Positions 8,364-17,403 of a DNA stretch of 64,000 nt are shown here, piece by piece; within the stretch, counting starts at the first letter, position 1; each line of letters opens with the position of its first letter. The position numbers and the translations under genes are program-made. The notes below the pieces were generated by a model, which was not told the origin of the DNA, searched no databases, and saw nothing but the letters and a program-made list of their open reading frames with translations. Source of the stretch: Gemmobacter nectariphilus (GTDB lineage Bacteria; Pseudomonadota; Alphaproteobacteria; Rhodobacterales; Rhodobacteraceae); contig DYMU01000003.1 of the NCBI GenBank assembly GCA_020721445.1, positions 1 through 64,000 of the forward strand, written 5' to 3'.

Positions 8364-9921
8364 CTTCGCCCGGCTGCAACACCTGCCCCGTGCCCCGCAG
8401 CGATTGGGCAAGCGACGCAAAGCGCGCCTGAGCCACCTCTCCGAACAGGCCCTGACCCAAGGGTGTCAGCCGCAGTTCCAGCACCCGCTTTTTCGGCTTC
8501 CAGGTCAGCGCGCCCGCCTCGGACGGATCGCCCCCGGCAAACATCGCGCCAAAGCGCATCGCCTTGCCCAGCACTTCGGCCTCCTGAATCTCGTCCTCGG
8601 TCAAAAGCTGGAACAGCGGCTCCAGCCGTGATCCGCTGCGGCTGTTCTTGTAGCGGTGCAGCAGCGACAGGCCCAGAAACACCCGGCCCGGATGGTCCAG
8701 CCCGCCAAGGTTTGCCCGCGTCACATTGTCAAAGCAGGCGTCGGCCCGGTAATCGGGGTGCGCGCGCCACGTGGTGTCATGCAACAGGCAGGCGGTCTTG
8801 ATCAGGCGCTGGCGGTCGATCGGCGCATCCCTGAACAGCGGCAGCAGAAACTCGTACAGCTTCTTGCCGGTCCCCGGCAGCCGGGCCGAGGTCTGTTCGG
8901 CCATCCTTGCCGCCTCGATCAGCGGGTCGCGGGCACGCAATTGCAGCGGCATCTGTTCATAAAGCAGCCCCTCGCGGATACCATAGGACGAGATGTCGAT
9001 CTCGGCGGGCTTGAACACCCGGATCACCTCGCGCAGCACCTCGCAGGCCAGCGGCACCAACTCCATCCGTTCGGCGCTGGTGCCGGTGCGGGCGCGCAGC
9101 GCCGTCAGGTCCGACGCCTCCAGCCACTCCAGCGTCTCCAGCGCCGATTTCACCGGCATGCGGTATTCGTGCAGCACGGTCAGCGGATAATTGCGTCGTT
9201 CCATGTCCAGCCGCGCGATGGCGCGCCATGACCCGCCGACCAGATAGAACCGCTCGTTTTCCGATTGCATCTTGTCTTGCGCGCCGCGCAACACGCGGGC
9301 AATCATCGCGCGGCGCTTGTCCAGCCCGCCTTCCACCTGTTGCAGGCGGAACGGCCCCAGTTGCAGCGACAGGCGGTCACCGACCTGGCCCCCCGCCAGA
9401 CGCGCCAGTTCCAGCGAATTGCCGCCGATATCGCAGACAATGCCGCTGGCATCGGGCCAGCCCAGCAAAACACCTTGCGCCGACAGCCGCGCTTCCTCAT
9501 CGCCGTCGATCACCCACAGCTTCAACCCGGTTTCCGCCAGAACCTGCGCCTGAAACTCGGGGCCATCGGCTGCCTCACGCGTGGCGGCGGTCGCCACCAC
9601 GGTCAGGGGCGTGGCCCCCATCCCCTTGGCCAGCAACGCAAAGCGCTTCAGCGCCGCCATGGCGCGCAGCTTGCCATCGGGGTTCAGCCGACCGGTTTCG
9701 GCCAGCCCCTTGCCCAGACCGCACATGATCTTTTCGTTGTAGAAATAGGCCGGGCTGCGGGCCGCCCCGTCAAACACCACCATGCGGACCGAGTTTGACC
9801 CCACATCGACCACGCCCACCCGGCTGAGCGCGCGGGCCGACGGATCTTCGAACAGCGGACGGCCGAACGGGCCATAATCATCCTCGCCCGCATCCTTGAT
9901 GTGGCTGTCATTGCTTGCCAT
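8350..9921 (-). CDS. ppx: Ppx/GppA family exopolyphosphatase
   Basis: VGVVDVGSNSVRMVVFDG, GIVCDIGGNSLELARL; adjacent to ppk. Start at 9921 or 9951. Confidence 0.9.
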   Translation of the reverse strand: MASNDSHIKDAGEDDYGPFGRPLFEDPSARALSRVGVVDVGSNSVRMVVFDGAARSPAYFYNEKIMCGLGKGLAETGRLNPDGKLRAMAALKRFALLAKGMGATPLTVVATAATREAADGPEFQAQVLAETGLKLWVIDGDEEARLSAQGVLLGWPDASGIVCDIGGNSLELARLAGGQVGDRLSLQLGPFRLQQVEGGLDKRRAMIARVLRGAQDKMQSENERFYLVGGSWRAIARLDMERRNYPLTVLHEYRMPVKSALETLEWLEASDLTALRARTGTSAERMELVPLACEVLREVIRVFKPAEIDISSYGIREGLLYEQMPLQLRARDPLIEAARMAEQTSARLPGTGKKLYEFLLPLFRDAPIDRQRLIKTACLLHDTTWRAHPDYRADACFDNVTRANLGGLDHPGRVFLGLSLLHRYKNSRSGSRLEPLFQLLTEDEIQEAEVLGKAMRFGAMFAGGDPSEAGALTWKPKKRVLELRLTPLGQGLFGEVAQARFASLAQSLRGTGQVLQPGEDAAA

Positions 9922-9963
9922 TGGTCCCCCAAAGTTCAGTCGCGCCGTCATTGCAACAGGCCG

Positions 9964-12162
9964 TTACGGCCTGTCAAAGCTGGCAGGCTCATCGCGCAGC
10001 GCGGCCAGTTTCGGCACATCCTTGTCGCCTGCCGTTCCCCGCCCGGACAGTGAAGGATTGTCCATGAAGAAGGTGTGACACGCAAACAGTTTGCCATCCT
10101 TGGGCTGCAACTCGCGCTGTGACGTGCCGTCTGGCCGCAACACCCATGACTGCGCCTCGTCGGCCAGATTGGCCGCCATGATCTGACTGACGATCTGCGC
10201 CTTGACGGTGTCATTCTTGATCTCGACCAGTGTTTCCACCCGCCGCGTCAGGTTGCGGCCCATCCAGTCGGCCGACGAGATGAACACCCGCGCCTGTTTG
10301 CTGGGCAAGCCGTTGCCCGACCCGAAACACACGATGCGCGAATGTTCCAAGAACCGCCCGACGATCGACTTGACCCGAATGTTTTCGGACAAGCCCTTGA
10401 TCCCGGGCCGCAGGCCGCAAATGCCCCGGATGATCAGGCTGATCTTCACCCCGGCGCGGCTGGCGTCATACAGCGCGTCGATCACGTCGGGGTCGATCAG
10501 GCTGTTCATCTTGGCCCAGATCTCGGCCGGGCGGCCGGCGCGGGCAAGGTCAGCCTCGGCACCGATCAGGGCAATCAGCCGCGGTTTCAGACTGATGGGC
10601 GAGATCGCAAGGTTCTCCAACCCTTCGGGCTGCACATAGCCCGACAGGTAATTGAACACCTTGGTCGCATCGCGGCCCAAGGCAGGGTCGCAGGTGAAAA
10701 ACGACAGGTCGGTATAGATCTTGGCGGTGATCGGGTGATAGTTGCCGGTGCCGTAATGGGTATAGGTCACCAGCGTGTCGCCCTCGCGCCGGACCACGGT
10801 GCTGATCTTGGCATGGGTCTTGTAGTGGATGAAGCCGTAAACCACATGCGCGCCGGCCCGTTCCAGCCGCCGCGACTGGCGGATGTTGGCGGCCTCGTCG
10901 AACCGCGCCTTCAACTCGACCAGCGCCGTCACCGACTTGCCCGCCTCGGCGGCTTCGCACAGCGCGCTGACGATCGGGCTGTCCCAACTGGTGCGATACA
11001 GGGTCTGCTTGATCGCCAGCACGTTGGGGTCGCGCGCCGCCTGTTCCAGAAACCGGATCACCAGATCGAAGGTCTCGTAGGGGTGGTGCAGCAAGATGTC
11101 CTTCTGCCGGATCGCCGCGAACAGATCGCCATCATGGTCCTGCACCCGTTCCGGCACCCGCGGCGTGAACGGTGGCCACAACAGGTCGGGGCGCTGCGAC
11201 AGCACCAGTTCCTTCAGATCGGCGATGCCCAGCAGACCCTTGACCTCGACCACCTCGGATTCGGTGACCACCAGCTCCTCCATGATCAGCGCGCGCAACT
11301 CGGGCGGCGCACCGGCGGTCATCTTCAGCCGGATCACCTCGCCCCGCCGGCGGCGCTTCAGCGCGGTCTCGAACTCGCGCACCAGATCTTCGGCCTCGTC
11401 CTCGACCTCAAGGTCACTGTCGCGCAGCACCCGAAACGCGCAATGGCCGCAGTCGGTATAGCCGGGGAACAGCATGTTCAGATGCAGCAGCAGCAATTCT
11501 TCCAGCGGCAGAAAGCGATGTTCGCCCTCTTTCGCCGGCAGCGGCACAAAGCGGGCAATCTGTTGCGGAATCGGCAACAATGCCTTCAGCGTGCGCCGGT
11601 CTTCCAGCCGCTCCAGCTCCAGCGCCAGCGAAAACCCGGTGTTGGGCAGGAATGGGAACGGATGCGCCGGGTCAATCGCCAAAGGCGACAGCACCGGAAA
11701 CACCTTGTGCAGGAAGTGCTCTTCCAGATGCCGCAGATCGCGCGCCGACAGCTTGGACCGGGTCACGATGGTGATGCCCTGACACTCCATCGCGCGCTTC
11801 AATTCGTTCAGCACGCTTTGCTGTTTTTGCATCAACTTGCGCGCATCGGCCTGAATCAGCAAAAGCTGCTCGGCGGGGGTATGGCCATCTTCCGACAGCA
11901 TCACATTGCCATTGCGCACCAGGGCCCGCAGCCCCGCCACCCGGACGGTAAAGAACTCATCCAGATTGGTGGCGCTGATCGACAGGAAGCGCAACCGCTC
12001 CAGCAGCGGCACATGCGGGTTTGACGCCTCATCCAGCACCCGCCAGTTGAAGGCCAGCCAGCTCAGCTCGCGGTTGAAGAACCGGCTGGGGCCGGTGATT
12101 TCGCGCTCGGGGCGCGAAACCGCCGGCGGGAACGGGGCGGTCAGGAAATCTGCCTGTGTCAT
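9964..12162 (-). CDS. ppk1: Polyphosphate kinase 1
   Basis: 732-aa ORF; RFFNRELSWLAFNWRVLDEA, HFTRR-like and THYGTGNYHPITAKIYTDLSFFT motifs. Confidence 0.96.
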   Translation of the reverse strand: MTQADFLTAPFPPAVSRPEREITGPSRFFNRELSWLAFNWRVLDEASNPHVPLLERLRFLSISATNLDEFFTVRVAGLRALVRNGNVMLSEDGHTPAEQLLLIQADARKLMQKQQSVLNELKRAMECQGITIVTRSKLSARDLRHLEEHFLHKVFPVLSPLAIDPAHPFPFLPNTGFSLALELERLEDRRTLKALLPIPQQIARFVPLPAKEGEHRFLPLEELLLLHLNMLFPGYTDCGHCAFRVLRDSDLEVEDEAEDLVREFETALKRRRRGEVIRLKMTAGAPPELRALIMEELVVTESEVVEVKGLLGIADLKELVLSQRPDLLWPPFTPRVPERVQDHDGDLFAAIRQKDILLHHPYETFDLVIRFLEQAARDPNVLAIKQTLYRTSWDSPIVSALCEAAEAGKSVTALVELKARFDEAANIRQSRRLERAGAHVVYGFIHYKTHAKISTVVRREGDTLVTYTHYGTGNYHPITAKIYTDLSFFTCDPALGRDATKVFNYLSGYVQPEGLENLAISPISLKPRLIALIGAEADLARAGRPAEIWAKMNSLIDPDVIDALYDASRAGVKISLIIRGICGLRPGIKGLSENIRVKSIVGRFLEHSRIVCFGSGNGLPSKQARVFISSADWMGRNLTRRVETLVEIKNDTVKAQIVSQIMAANLADEAQSWVLRPDGTSQRELQPKDGKLFACHTFFMDNPSLSGRGTAGDKDVPKLAALRDEPASFDRP

Positions 12163-12212
12163 GCGATATGTTCGGAACTCGTCAGAGGGTGGGTCAGCCG
12201 CGGCCTAGTGTT

Positions 12213-12890
12213 TCATTCCGGCGCGTCGGTGTCCAGCAACCCCTTTGCCGTGGCGCGGGTAATCGGCTTGCCCTCGGCCAGTGCGCGCGCGTCCATCTCG
12301 GCCACCAGCCTGCGCGCGGCAGCGATGGACCGCTCCATCCGCGCCACCAGCCAGGGGATCAGTGCGGGCGGCACCGTGGTCTGGCGGTCGGCAAACAGCT
12401 TGACCAGCACCGCCGACAGCAGCGCATCGTCGGGCGCGTCCAGCCGCGCCACCGCCGCCGCCTCGATCCGGCTTTTCAGATCGGGCAGCGCAAGGCCCCA
12501 GTCGCGCGCCGGTGTCGCGGCGGTCAACAGCAGCGATCCGCGCGGCACCAGCAGATTGTGCAAATGAAACAACGCTTCTTCGGCAGCAAGGGTGCCGGCC
12601 ACCGCCTCGGCATCTTCCACCGCCACAGCGCCCATGTCGGCCAGGGCAGGCAGGTCTGCCTTCGGCAAATCGGCGCCGGCGACAATCACCGCGCCTGCCG
12701 CCTTGGCCCACAGATGCGCCAGATGGGTCTTGCCCGACCCGGCGGGGCCGACCAGAACCAGCTTGCGCCCCGGCCAGTGCTGCCAGCCATCCACCGCCGC
12801 CAAAGCGGTGGCATTGGCCGCCGACACAAAGAAATCTTCCCGCCCAAACCCCGCCTGATGCGGCAAGGCAAACGCCAACTGCCGGGTCAC
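12213..12890 (-). CDS. hdaA: DnaA-related regulatory ATPase, HdaA
   Basis: QLAFALPHQAGFGREDFFVSAAN...LVLVGPAGSGKTHLAHLWA; DnaA-like domain without DNA-binding part. Confidence 0.85.
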   Translation of the reverse strand: MTRQLAFALPHQAGFGREDFFVSAANATALAAVDGWQHWPGRKLVLVGPAGSGKTHLAHLWAKAAGAVIVAGADLPKADLPALADMGAVAVEDAEAVAGTLAAEEALFHLHNLLVPRGSLLLTAATPARDWGLALPDLKSRIEAAAVARLDAPDDALLSAVLVKLFADRQTTVPPALIPWLVARMERSIAAARRLVAEMDARALAEGKPITRATAKGLLDTDAPE

Positions 12891-13969
12891 GCGGCATCCT
12901 CATCGCGGGATTTGCGACCTTCAAGCCCCTGATACAAAAGGCTTTTGCGATACTGGCCAATCATGAACCGGGTCAGAACCCCGATTGACGCCGCCACCGG
13001 CACCGCAATCAGCATCCCCGAAAAGCCCAACAGCCCGCCAAAGGCCGACAGCGCCAGCAGCAGCCAGACCGGATGCAGCCCCACCGATTGTCCCACCAGC
13101 TTGGGCGTCAGGATATTGCCCTCGACGAACTGGCCCACGGCAAAGATCCCCGCAATCAACCCGATGGACAGCCAGTCGCCCCAGAATTGAAACAGCGCCA
13201 GCCCGATGGCCAGAACGCCACCGACAATCGCGCCCACGTAAGGAATGAACGTCACCGCCCCGGCAACCGCCCCGACCACCAGCCCGAATTGCAGCCCCGC
13301 CAGCATCAGCGCCGCCGAGTAGAAGATCCCCAGCACCAGACAGACCGTCAACTGCCCGCGCACGAACCCGGCCAGCACGGCATCCACCTCGCTGGCCAGT
13401 TGCCGCACCACCGCCACATGGTCGCGCGGGATCAGGCTGTCGATCCGCTCAACCATCCGGTCCCAGTCCAGCAGCAGATAGAACGCCACCACCGGCACCA
13501 CGACGATGAACACCACCGCCCCCAGCACCGTCATGGCCGAAGACAACACGCCCTGCGCCAGATCGGCACCCTTGGATTGCACGAAGGCCGCGATATCGGC
13601 CAGCGTCGTGCGCATGATCGAGGTCTCATCGGTCAGGTCCGGAAAGCGTTCGACCAGAAACTGTTGCAGGTTCTTCGCAATCTCGGGGGCTGCGTTGACC
13701 AGTGCCGTGGTCTGCTGGATCAGGGTCGGGATCACTGCCAGCACCAGAAGGACCACGAACAGCACCAACAGCAGCATGATGACCGCGGTCGATGTGACCC
13801 GGCTCAGCCCCATCCGCTCCAGCCGGTCGGCCACCGGGTCAAGGAAATAGGCCACCGCCCCGCCCACCAGAAACGGCACCAGCACGTCCCCCATCAGCCA
13901 CAGGAACGCAAACGACACCGCCGCCGCAATGCCCCAGTATTTCGCCTGCTGCCCGATCGGTAACGCCAT
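12887..13969 (-). CDS. AI-2E transporter/PerM family protein
   Basis: PFLVGGAVAYFLDPVADRLERMGLSR...ITFIPYVGAIVGG-type motif; 4-bp overlap with hdaA. Confidence 0.88.
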   Translation of the reverse strand: MALPIGQQAKYWGIAAAVSFAFLWLMGDVLVPFLVGGAVAYFLDPVADRLERMGLSRVTSTAVIMLLLVLFVVLLVLAVIPTLIQQTTALVNAAPEIAKNLQQFLVERFPDLTDETSIMRTTLADIAAFVQSKGADLAQGVLSSAMTVLGAVVFIVVVPVVAFYLLLDWDRMVERIDSLIPRDHVAVVRQLASEVDAVLAGFVRGQLTVCLVLGIFYSAALMLAGLQFGLVVGAVAGAVTFIPYVGAIVGGVLAIGLALFQFWGDWLSIGLIAGIFAVGQFVEGNILTPKLVGQSVGLHPVWLLLALSAFGGLLGFSGMLIAVPVAASIGVLTRFMIGQYRKSLLYQGLEGRKSRDEDAA

Positions 13970-14137
13970 GCCCGTATCCCTGCCCGTGTCAGGCCAGATA
14001 TCGGCTTTGCGTCGCTGTCGTGCAAGGGCCAAGGGCCGACAGCCGCAGTTTCAAGGGCACCACCCCCCGATTTCGCCCCCCCACGCGAGAATTTGTCGCA
14101 GATATTGGGGGTTTGTGCGGTTTTCGCCCCCCGATGC

Positions 14138-14170
14138 CCCGAAACCAGTGCAAAAGGCACCGCTTTCGGG
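14138..14170. other. Inverted repeat upstream of the puc promoter (cccgaaa...gtgc aaaag gcac...tttcggg)
   Basis: Read directly. Confidence 0.5.
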
Positions 14171-14224
14171 CCTTGGGTGGCCCATGCCCCCAAGCAGAGC
14201 CGCCAAACAAGGATGCACGCAAGA

Positions 14225-14242
14225 TGTCAGTTTTTAATTACA
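14225..14242 (+). promoter_or_regulatory. PpsR/CrtJ-type operator TGT-N12-ACA (site 1)
   Basis: tgtcagtttttaattaca, upstream of pucB. Confidence 0.85.
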
Positions 14243-14250
14243 GTTGATTG

Positions 14251-14268
14251 TGTAAGTTTCAAGTGACA
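14251..14268 (+). promoter_or_regulatory. PpsR/CrtJ-type operator TGT-N12-ACA (site 2), 8 bp from site 1
   Basis: tgtaagtttcaagtgaca; overlaps a possible TTGATT-N17-CACTAT promoter (14244-14272). Confidence 0.85.
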
Positions 14269-14383
14269 CTATTGAAATGGGTGCAGCGATTCCGCTTTTT
14301 TTTCGCGGTTTCCTGAGCCGGACGGGAGAAGTGTCGTCATCCCGTCGCCGCATTTAACGACGACTCGGACACGGAGGAACAAC

Positions 14384-14539
14384 ATGTCCAACGATCCCGA
14401 TAAGGTCTGGCCGACCGGCTTGACCCTGAGAGAAGCAGAAGAAGTCCACAGCTACCTGATCGACGGCACGCGTGTATTCGGGGCCATGGCCCTGATCGCG
14501 CACCTTCTTGTCGCCGTCGCGACGCCCTGGCTCGGGTAA
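14384..14539 (+). CDS. pucB: Light-harvesting complex 2 (B800-850) beta subunit, 51 aa
   Basis: Translated by hand: [51 protein letters not shown]; below the ORF track size cutoff. Confidence 0.97.
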   Translation: MSNDPDKVWPTGLTLREAEEVHSYLIDGTRVFGAMALIAHLLVAVATPWLG

Positions 14540-14551
14540 GAGGGGAATATC

Positions 14552-14863
14552 ATGAACAACGCAAAAATCTGGCTGGTCGTAAGCCCAACCGTTGGGGTTC
14601 CTGTGTTCCTCGGTGCAGTGGCCGTTTCTGCCTTTGCCGTGCACGTCGGTATCCTGACTGCAACGCCGTGGATGTCTGACTACCTGTCGGGCAGCGCAGC
14701 AGTGGCCCCGGCTGAAACCGCTTCGGTGGTTCTGCCGCAAGCCGACACTGCAAAGGCCTCGTACCTGCCGCAAGGCGCGCAAGAAGTTCTGGTCACCTTG
14801 CCCGATGGCACACAAACCCGTGCCATCCTGCAAATGCCGGAAACCCTGGCCGCTCTGCGCTGA
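14552..14863 (+). CDS. pucA: Light-harvesting complex 2 alpha subunit with ~50-aa C-terminal extension
   Basis: MNNAKIWLVVSPTVGVPVFLGAVAVSAFAVHVGILTATPWMSDYLSGSAAVAPAE + extension; 12 bp after pucB. Confidence 0.95.
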   Translation: MNNAKIWLVVSPTVGVPVFLGAVAVSAFAVHVGILTATPWMSDYLSGSAAVAPAETASVVLPQADTAKASYLPQGAQEVLVTLPDGTQTRAILQMPETLAALR

Positions 14864-14872
14864 CCTCATCGA

Positions 14873-14895
14873 ACACGCCGGCCCGTTCGGCGTGT
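14873..14895 (+). promoter_or_regulatory. RNA stem-loop downstream of pucA (acacgccg-N7-cggcgtgt)
   Basis: Perfect 8-bp stem. Confidence 0.75.
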
Positions 14896-14904
14896 ATTCG
14901 GTCG

Positions 14905-14958
14905 AAGATGGGACGCAGGGTCTCTGACCTTTGGTTCAGGGTTCTGCGTCCCTATCTT
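14905..14958 (+). promoter_or_regulatory. Second, longer pucA-pucC intergenic stem-loop
   Basis: aagatgggacgcag (14905-14918) pairs with ctgcgtccctatctt (14944-14958) with one bulged t. Confidence 0.75.
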
Positions 14959-14992
14959 GGCTTTCGGCCCGAAAGCGAAAGGGCTTGCCGGA

Positions 14993-16435
14993 ATGTTTGA
15001 CTACAAACGCTTCGCCTTGGCGCAGATTTCGTCGATCACGTTGCGCTATCTGCCCTTTGCGGATGCCGCCAGCGAGACGGTGCCGCTGTCGCGTCTGCTG
15101 CGGCTGTCGCTGTTTCAGGTCACGGTCGGGATGACGCTGGTGCTGCTGGTCGGCACGCTGAACCGGGTGATGATCGTCGAGCTGGGTGTCTCGGCCACGC
15201 TGGTTGCGGTCATGCTGGCGCTGCCCTTGCTGTTTGCGCCGTTCCGGGCGCTGATCGGCTTCAAATCCGATACCCATCGCTCGGCCCTGGGCCTGCGACG
15301 ACTGCCCTATATCTGGAAGGGCACCATGCTGCAATTCGGCGGCTTTGCGATCATGCCCTTTGCGCTGCTGGTGCTGTCGGGCTTTGATCAGGCCGCAACC
15401 GCGCCACGCTGGATCGGGCAATCCGCCGCGGCCTTGTCGTTTTTGCTGGTGGGGGCCGGGGTGCACATCGTGCAGACCGTCGGCCTTGCGCTGGCCACCG
15501 ATCTGGTGCCCGAAGAAGACCAGCCCAAGGTGGTGGGCCTGATGTATGTCATGCTGCTGGTCGGCATGATCGTCAGCGCTTTCATCTTCGGCGCCCTGCT
15601 GGAAAATTACTCGCCCGGCCGCCTGATCCAGGTCATTCAGGGCGCAGCGCTGGTGACCATCACGCTGAATATTCTGGCGATGTGGAAACAGGAACCCCGC
15701 GACCGCATGCGCGGCATGGCCCCGCAACCGGTGCACAGCTTTTCGGCCTCATGGTCGCGGCTGATGCGCCAAGATGGCATGGTGCGGCTTTTGGTGATCA
15801 TCGCGCTGGGCACCGCGGGCTTTGGCATGGCCGATGTGCTGATGGAACCTTATGGCGGTCAGGTGCTGCAAATGACCGTGGCGCAGACCACGCGGCTGAC
15901 GGTGGTGCTGGCCTTGGGCAGCCTGATCGGGTTCACGCTGGCCTCGCGCTGGCTCGGCCGGGGCATGCGGCCGATGACGGTGGCCTTTCTGGGCGCGCTG
16001 ATCGGGGTGCCCGCCTTCTGGCTGGTGATCGGCTCGGCGCTGATCATGTCGGTGCCGGCGCTGGTGGTGGCGATCGTGATGGCGGGCTTCGGGGCCGGGC
16101 TGTTTGGCCATGGCACGTTGACCTCGGTCATGCGCGCCGCCCCGCGCGATCAGATCGGCCTGTCGCTGGGGGCCTGGGGGGCGGTGCAAACCACTGCGGC
16201 CGGGCTTGCGATTGCCGCGGGCGGCGTGATCCGCGACGTGATCCTTCTGGCGCCGCAGGGTGGCCAGCAACCGGCCTCGGCCTATGTTCCGGTCTTCATG
16301 CTGGAGGACGCCTTGTTGCTGCTTGCGGTGATCTTGACGCTGCCGCTGCTGCGCAATCCGGCGCAGGCGGCGCGCGCCACGCCACCCCCGCCATCCCTGA
16401 TCCCGCAGGAGGTGGACCTACCCGGCCAAAGCTGA
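14993..16435 (+). CDS. pucC: LH2 assembly/BChl delivery MFS-like protein PucC
   Basis: MFDYKRFALAQISSITLRYLPFADAASETVPLSRLLRLSLFQVTVGMTLVLLVGTLNRVMIVELGV; 12-TM; start chosen at ATG 14993. Confidence 0.94.
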   Translation: MFDYKRFALAQISSITLRYLPFADAASETVPLSRLLRLSLFQVTVGMTLVLLVGTLNRVMIVELGVSATLVAVMLALPLLFAPFRALIGFKSDTHRSALGLRRLPYIWKGTMLQFGGFAIMPFALLVLSGFDQAATAPRWIGQSAAALSFLLVGAGVHIVQTVGLALATDLVPEEDQPKVVGLMYVMLLVGMIVSAFIFGALLENYSPGRLIQVIQGAALVTITLNILAMWKQEPRDRMRGMAPQPVHSFSASWSRLMRQDGMVRLLVIIALGTAGFGMADVLMEPYGGQVLQMTVAQTTRLTVVLALGSLIGFTLASRWLGRGMRPMTVAFLGALIGVPAFWLVIGSALIMSVPALVVAIVMAGFGAGLFGHGTLTSVMRAAPRDQIGLSLGAWGAVQTTAAGLAIAAGGVIRDVILLAPQGGQQPASAYVPVFMLEDALLLLAVILTLPLLRNPAQAARATPPPPSLIPQEVDLPGQS

Positions 16436-16483
16436 CACCAACCCGGTGACTGAGTGCAACGAAACGAACCAAAAGGGTGAGAC

Positions 16484-17119
16484 ATGACAACGATCATCAC
16501 ACGACTTTACGCCGATCCCGCCACGGCACAGGCAGTTGCGGATGAACTGCTGGAGCGCGGCCATTCCGAAGACACGGTCGAGGTTATCACAAAAGACGGC
16601 CAAAGCGCGGTCACCGCACGGATGCAGGCCGCCAGCGTGACCGAAGACGCCGCAGCCGTCTATGGCAAGCACGTGGCCGAGGGCAAGGCCCTGCTGGTTG
16701 TTCGCGCGCCTTTCGCGCCGCTGGGCACCGCACGCGATGCGCTGAAAACCGTCAACCGCAGCAAGGCGATCCATGTCGATCTGCCCAAGCAGGAAGTCTA
16801 TGTCCGCATCGAACCGAAGGACGATGGCGCGCTGCCGCGGTTGATGAAGGACCACCCGAAGCTGCTGAGCAACCCGTTCCGCAAGCTGAACCATGGCCAT
16901 ATCTTCGGCGGCCTGATCTGGGACCGCAAACCCGCGCAGAACTCGGTCATGCAGGGCGACAATTTCATGTCGACCCGGTTCGTGCCGATGAAACTGGTGT
17001 CCGAGCACAAAAGCTACAATTCGGTCATGAAAGACGGCCCGCTGATGTCGGACCGCTTCAAGATCCCGACCATCATCAAGGAATGGGCCCCGCGCGAGAT
17101 CGTGCCGACCAAGATGTGA
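16484..17119 (+). CDS. pucE: PucD/PucE-like LH2 accessory protein
   Basis: Position after pucC and sequence resembling puc-operon distal product (MTTIITRLYADPATAQAVADELLERGHSEDTVEVIT...). Confidence 0.6.
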   Translation: MTTIITRLYADPATAQAVADELLERGHSEDTVEVITKDGQSAVTARMQAASVTEDAAAVYGKHVAEGKALLVVRAPFAPLGTARDALKTVNRSKAIHVDLPKQEVYVRIEPKDDGALPRLMKDHPKLLSNPFRKLNHGHIFGGLIWDRKPAQNSVMQGDNFMSTRFVPMKLVSEHKSYNSVMKDGPLMSDRFKIPTIIKEWAPREIVPTKM

Positions 17120-17147
17120 TCTGCCGCCAGTCCGAAGCCTGACAACC

Positions 17148-17178
17148 GGGCAGAGGTTGCATCCCGCATCCTCTGCCC
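17148..17178 (+). terminator. Hairpin downstream of puc operon (gggcagagg-N13-cctctgccc)
   Basis: Perfect 9-bp stem followed by ttctgttg. Confidence 0.6.
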
Positions 17179-17403
17179 TTCTGTTGCCCGTCCTTGCCTT
17201 CTGTGCCGACCATCCTTGCCCGTCCCTGACCGGGGGCCGCGCCAGCGCCTGTTGGCGCGCCTGCCGGAAAATCCCTGTGGTCACGCTGTGGTCACGGATG
17301 CCCCACGCGCCGCACACGGCCTGACCACGCCGCTGTCACCCGGCTTGCCTGCCCCATGGCTTCCCGCTAGGAACGTGCAAACCCTTTTGCCAAGAGGCCG
17401 CCC

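Noticed and set aside
10342-12024. 560-aa + strand ORF
   Set aside because: Antisense shadow of ppk1; Gln/His/Arg-rich with no recognisable motif.
12213-12890. Second chromosomal-type dnaA
   Set aside because: Too short and lacks domain IV; matches the HdaA regulator next to the PerM gene.
14957-14992. Upstream TTG start for pucC
   Set aside because: It lies in the arm of a stem-loop and adds MAFGPKAKGLAG with no family support; ATG at 14993 (MFDYKRFAL) fits better.
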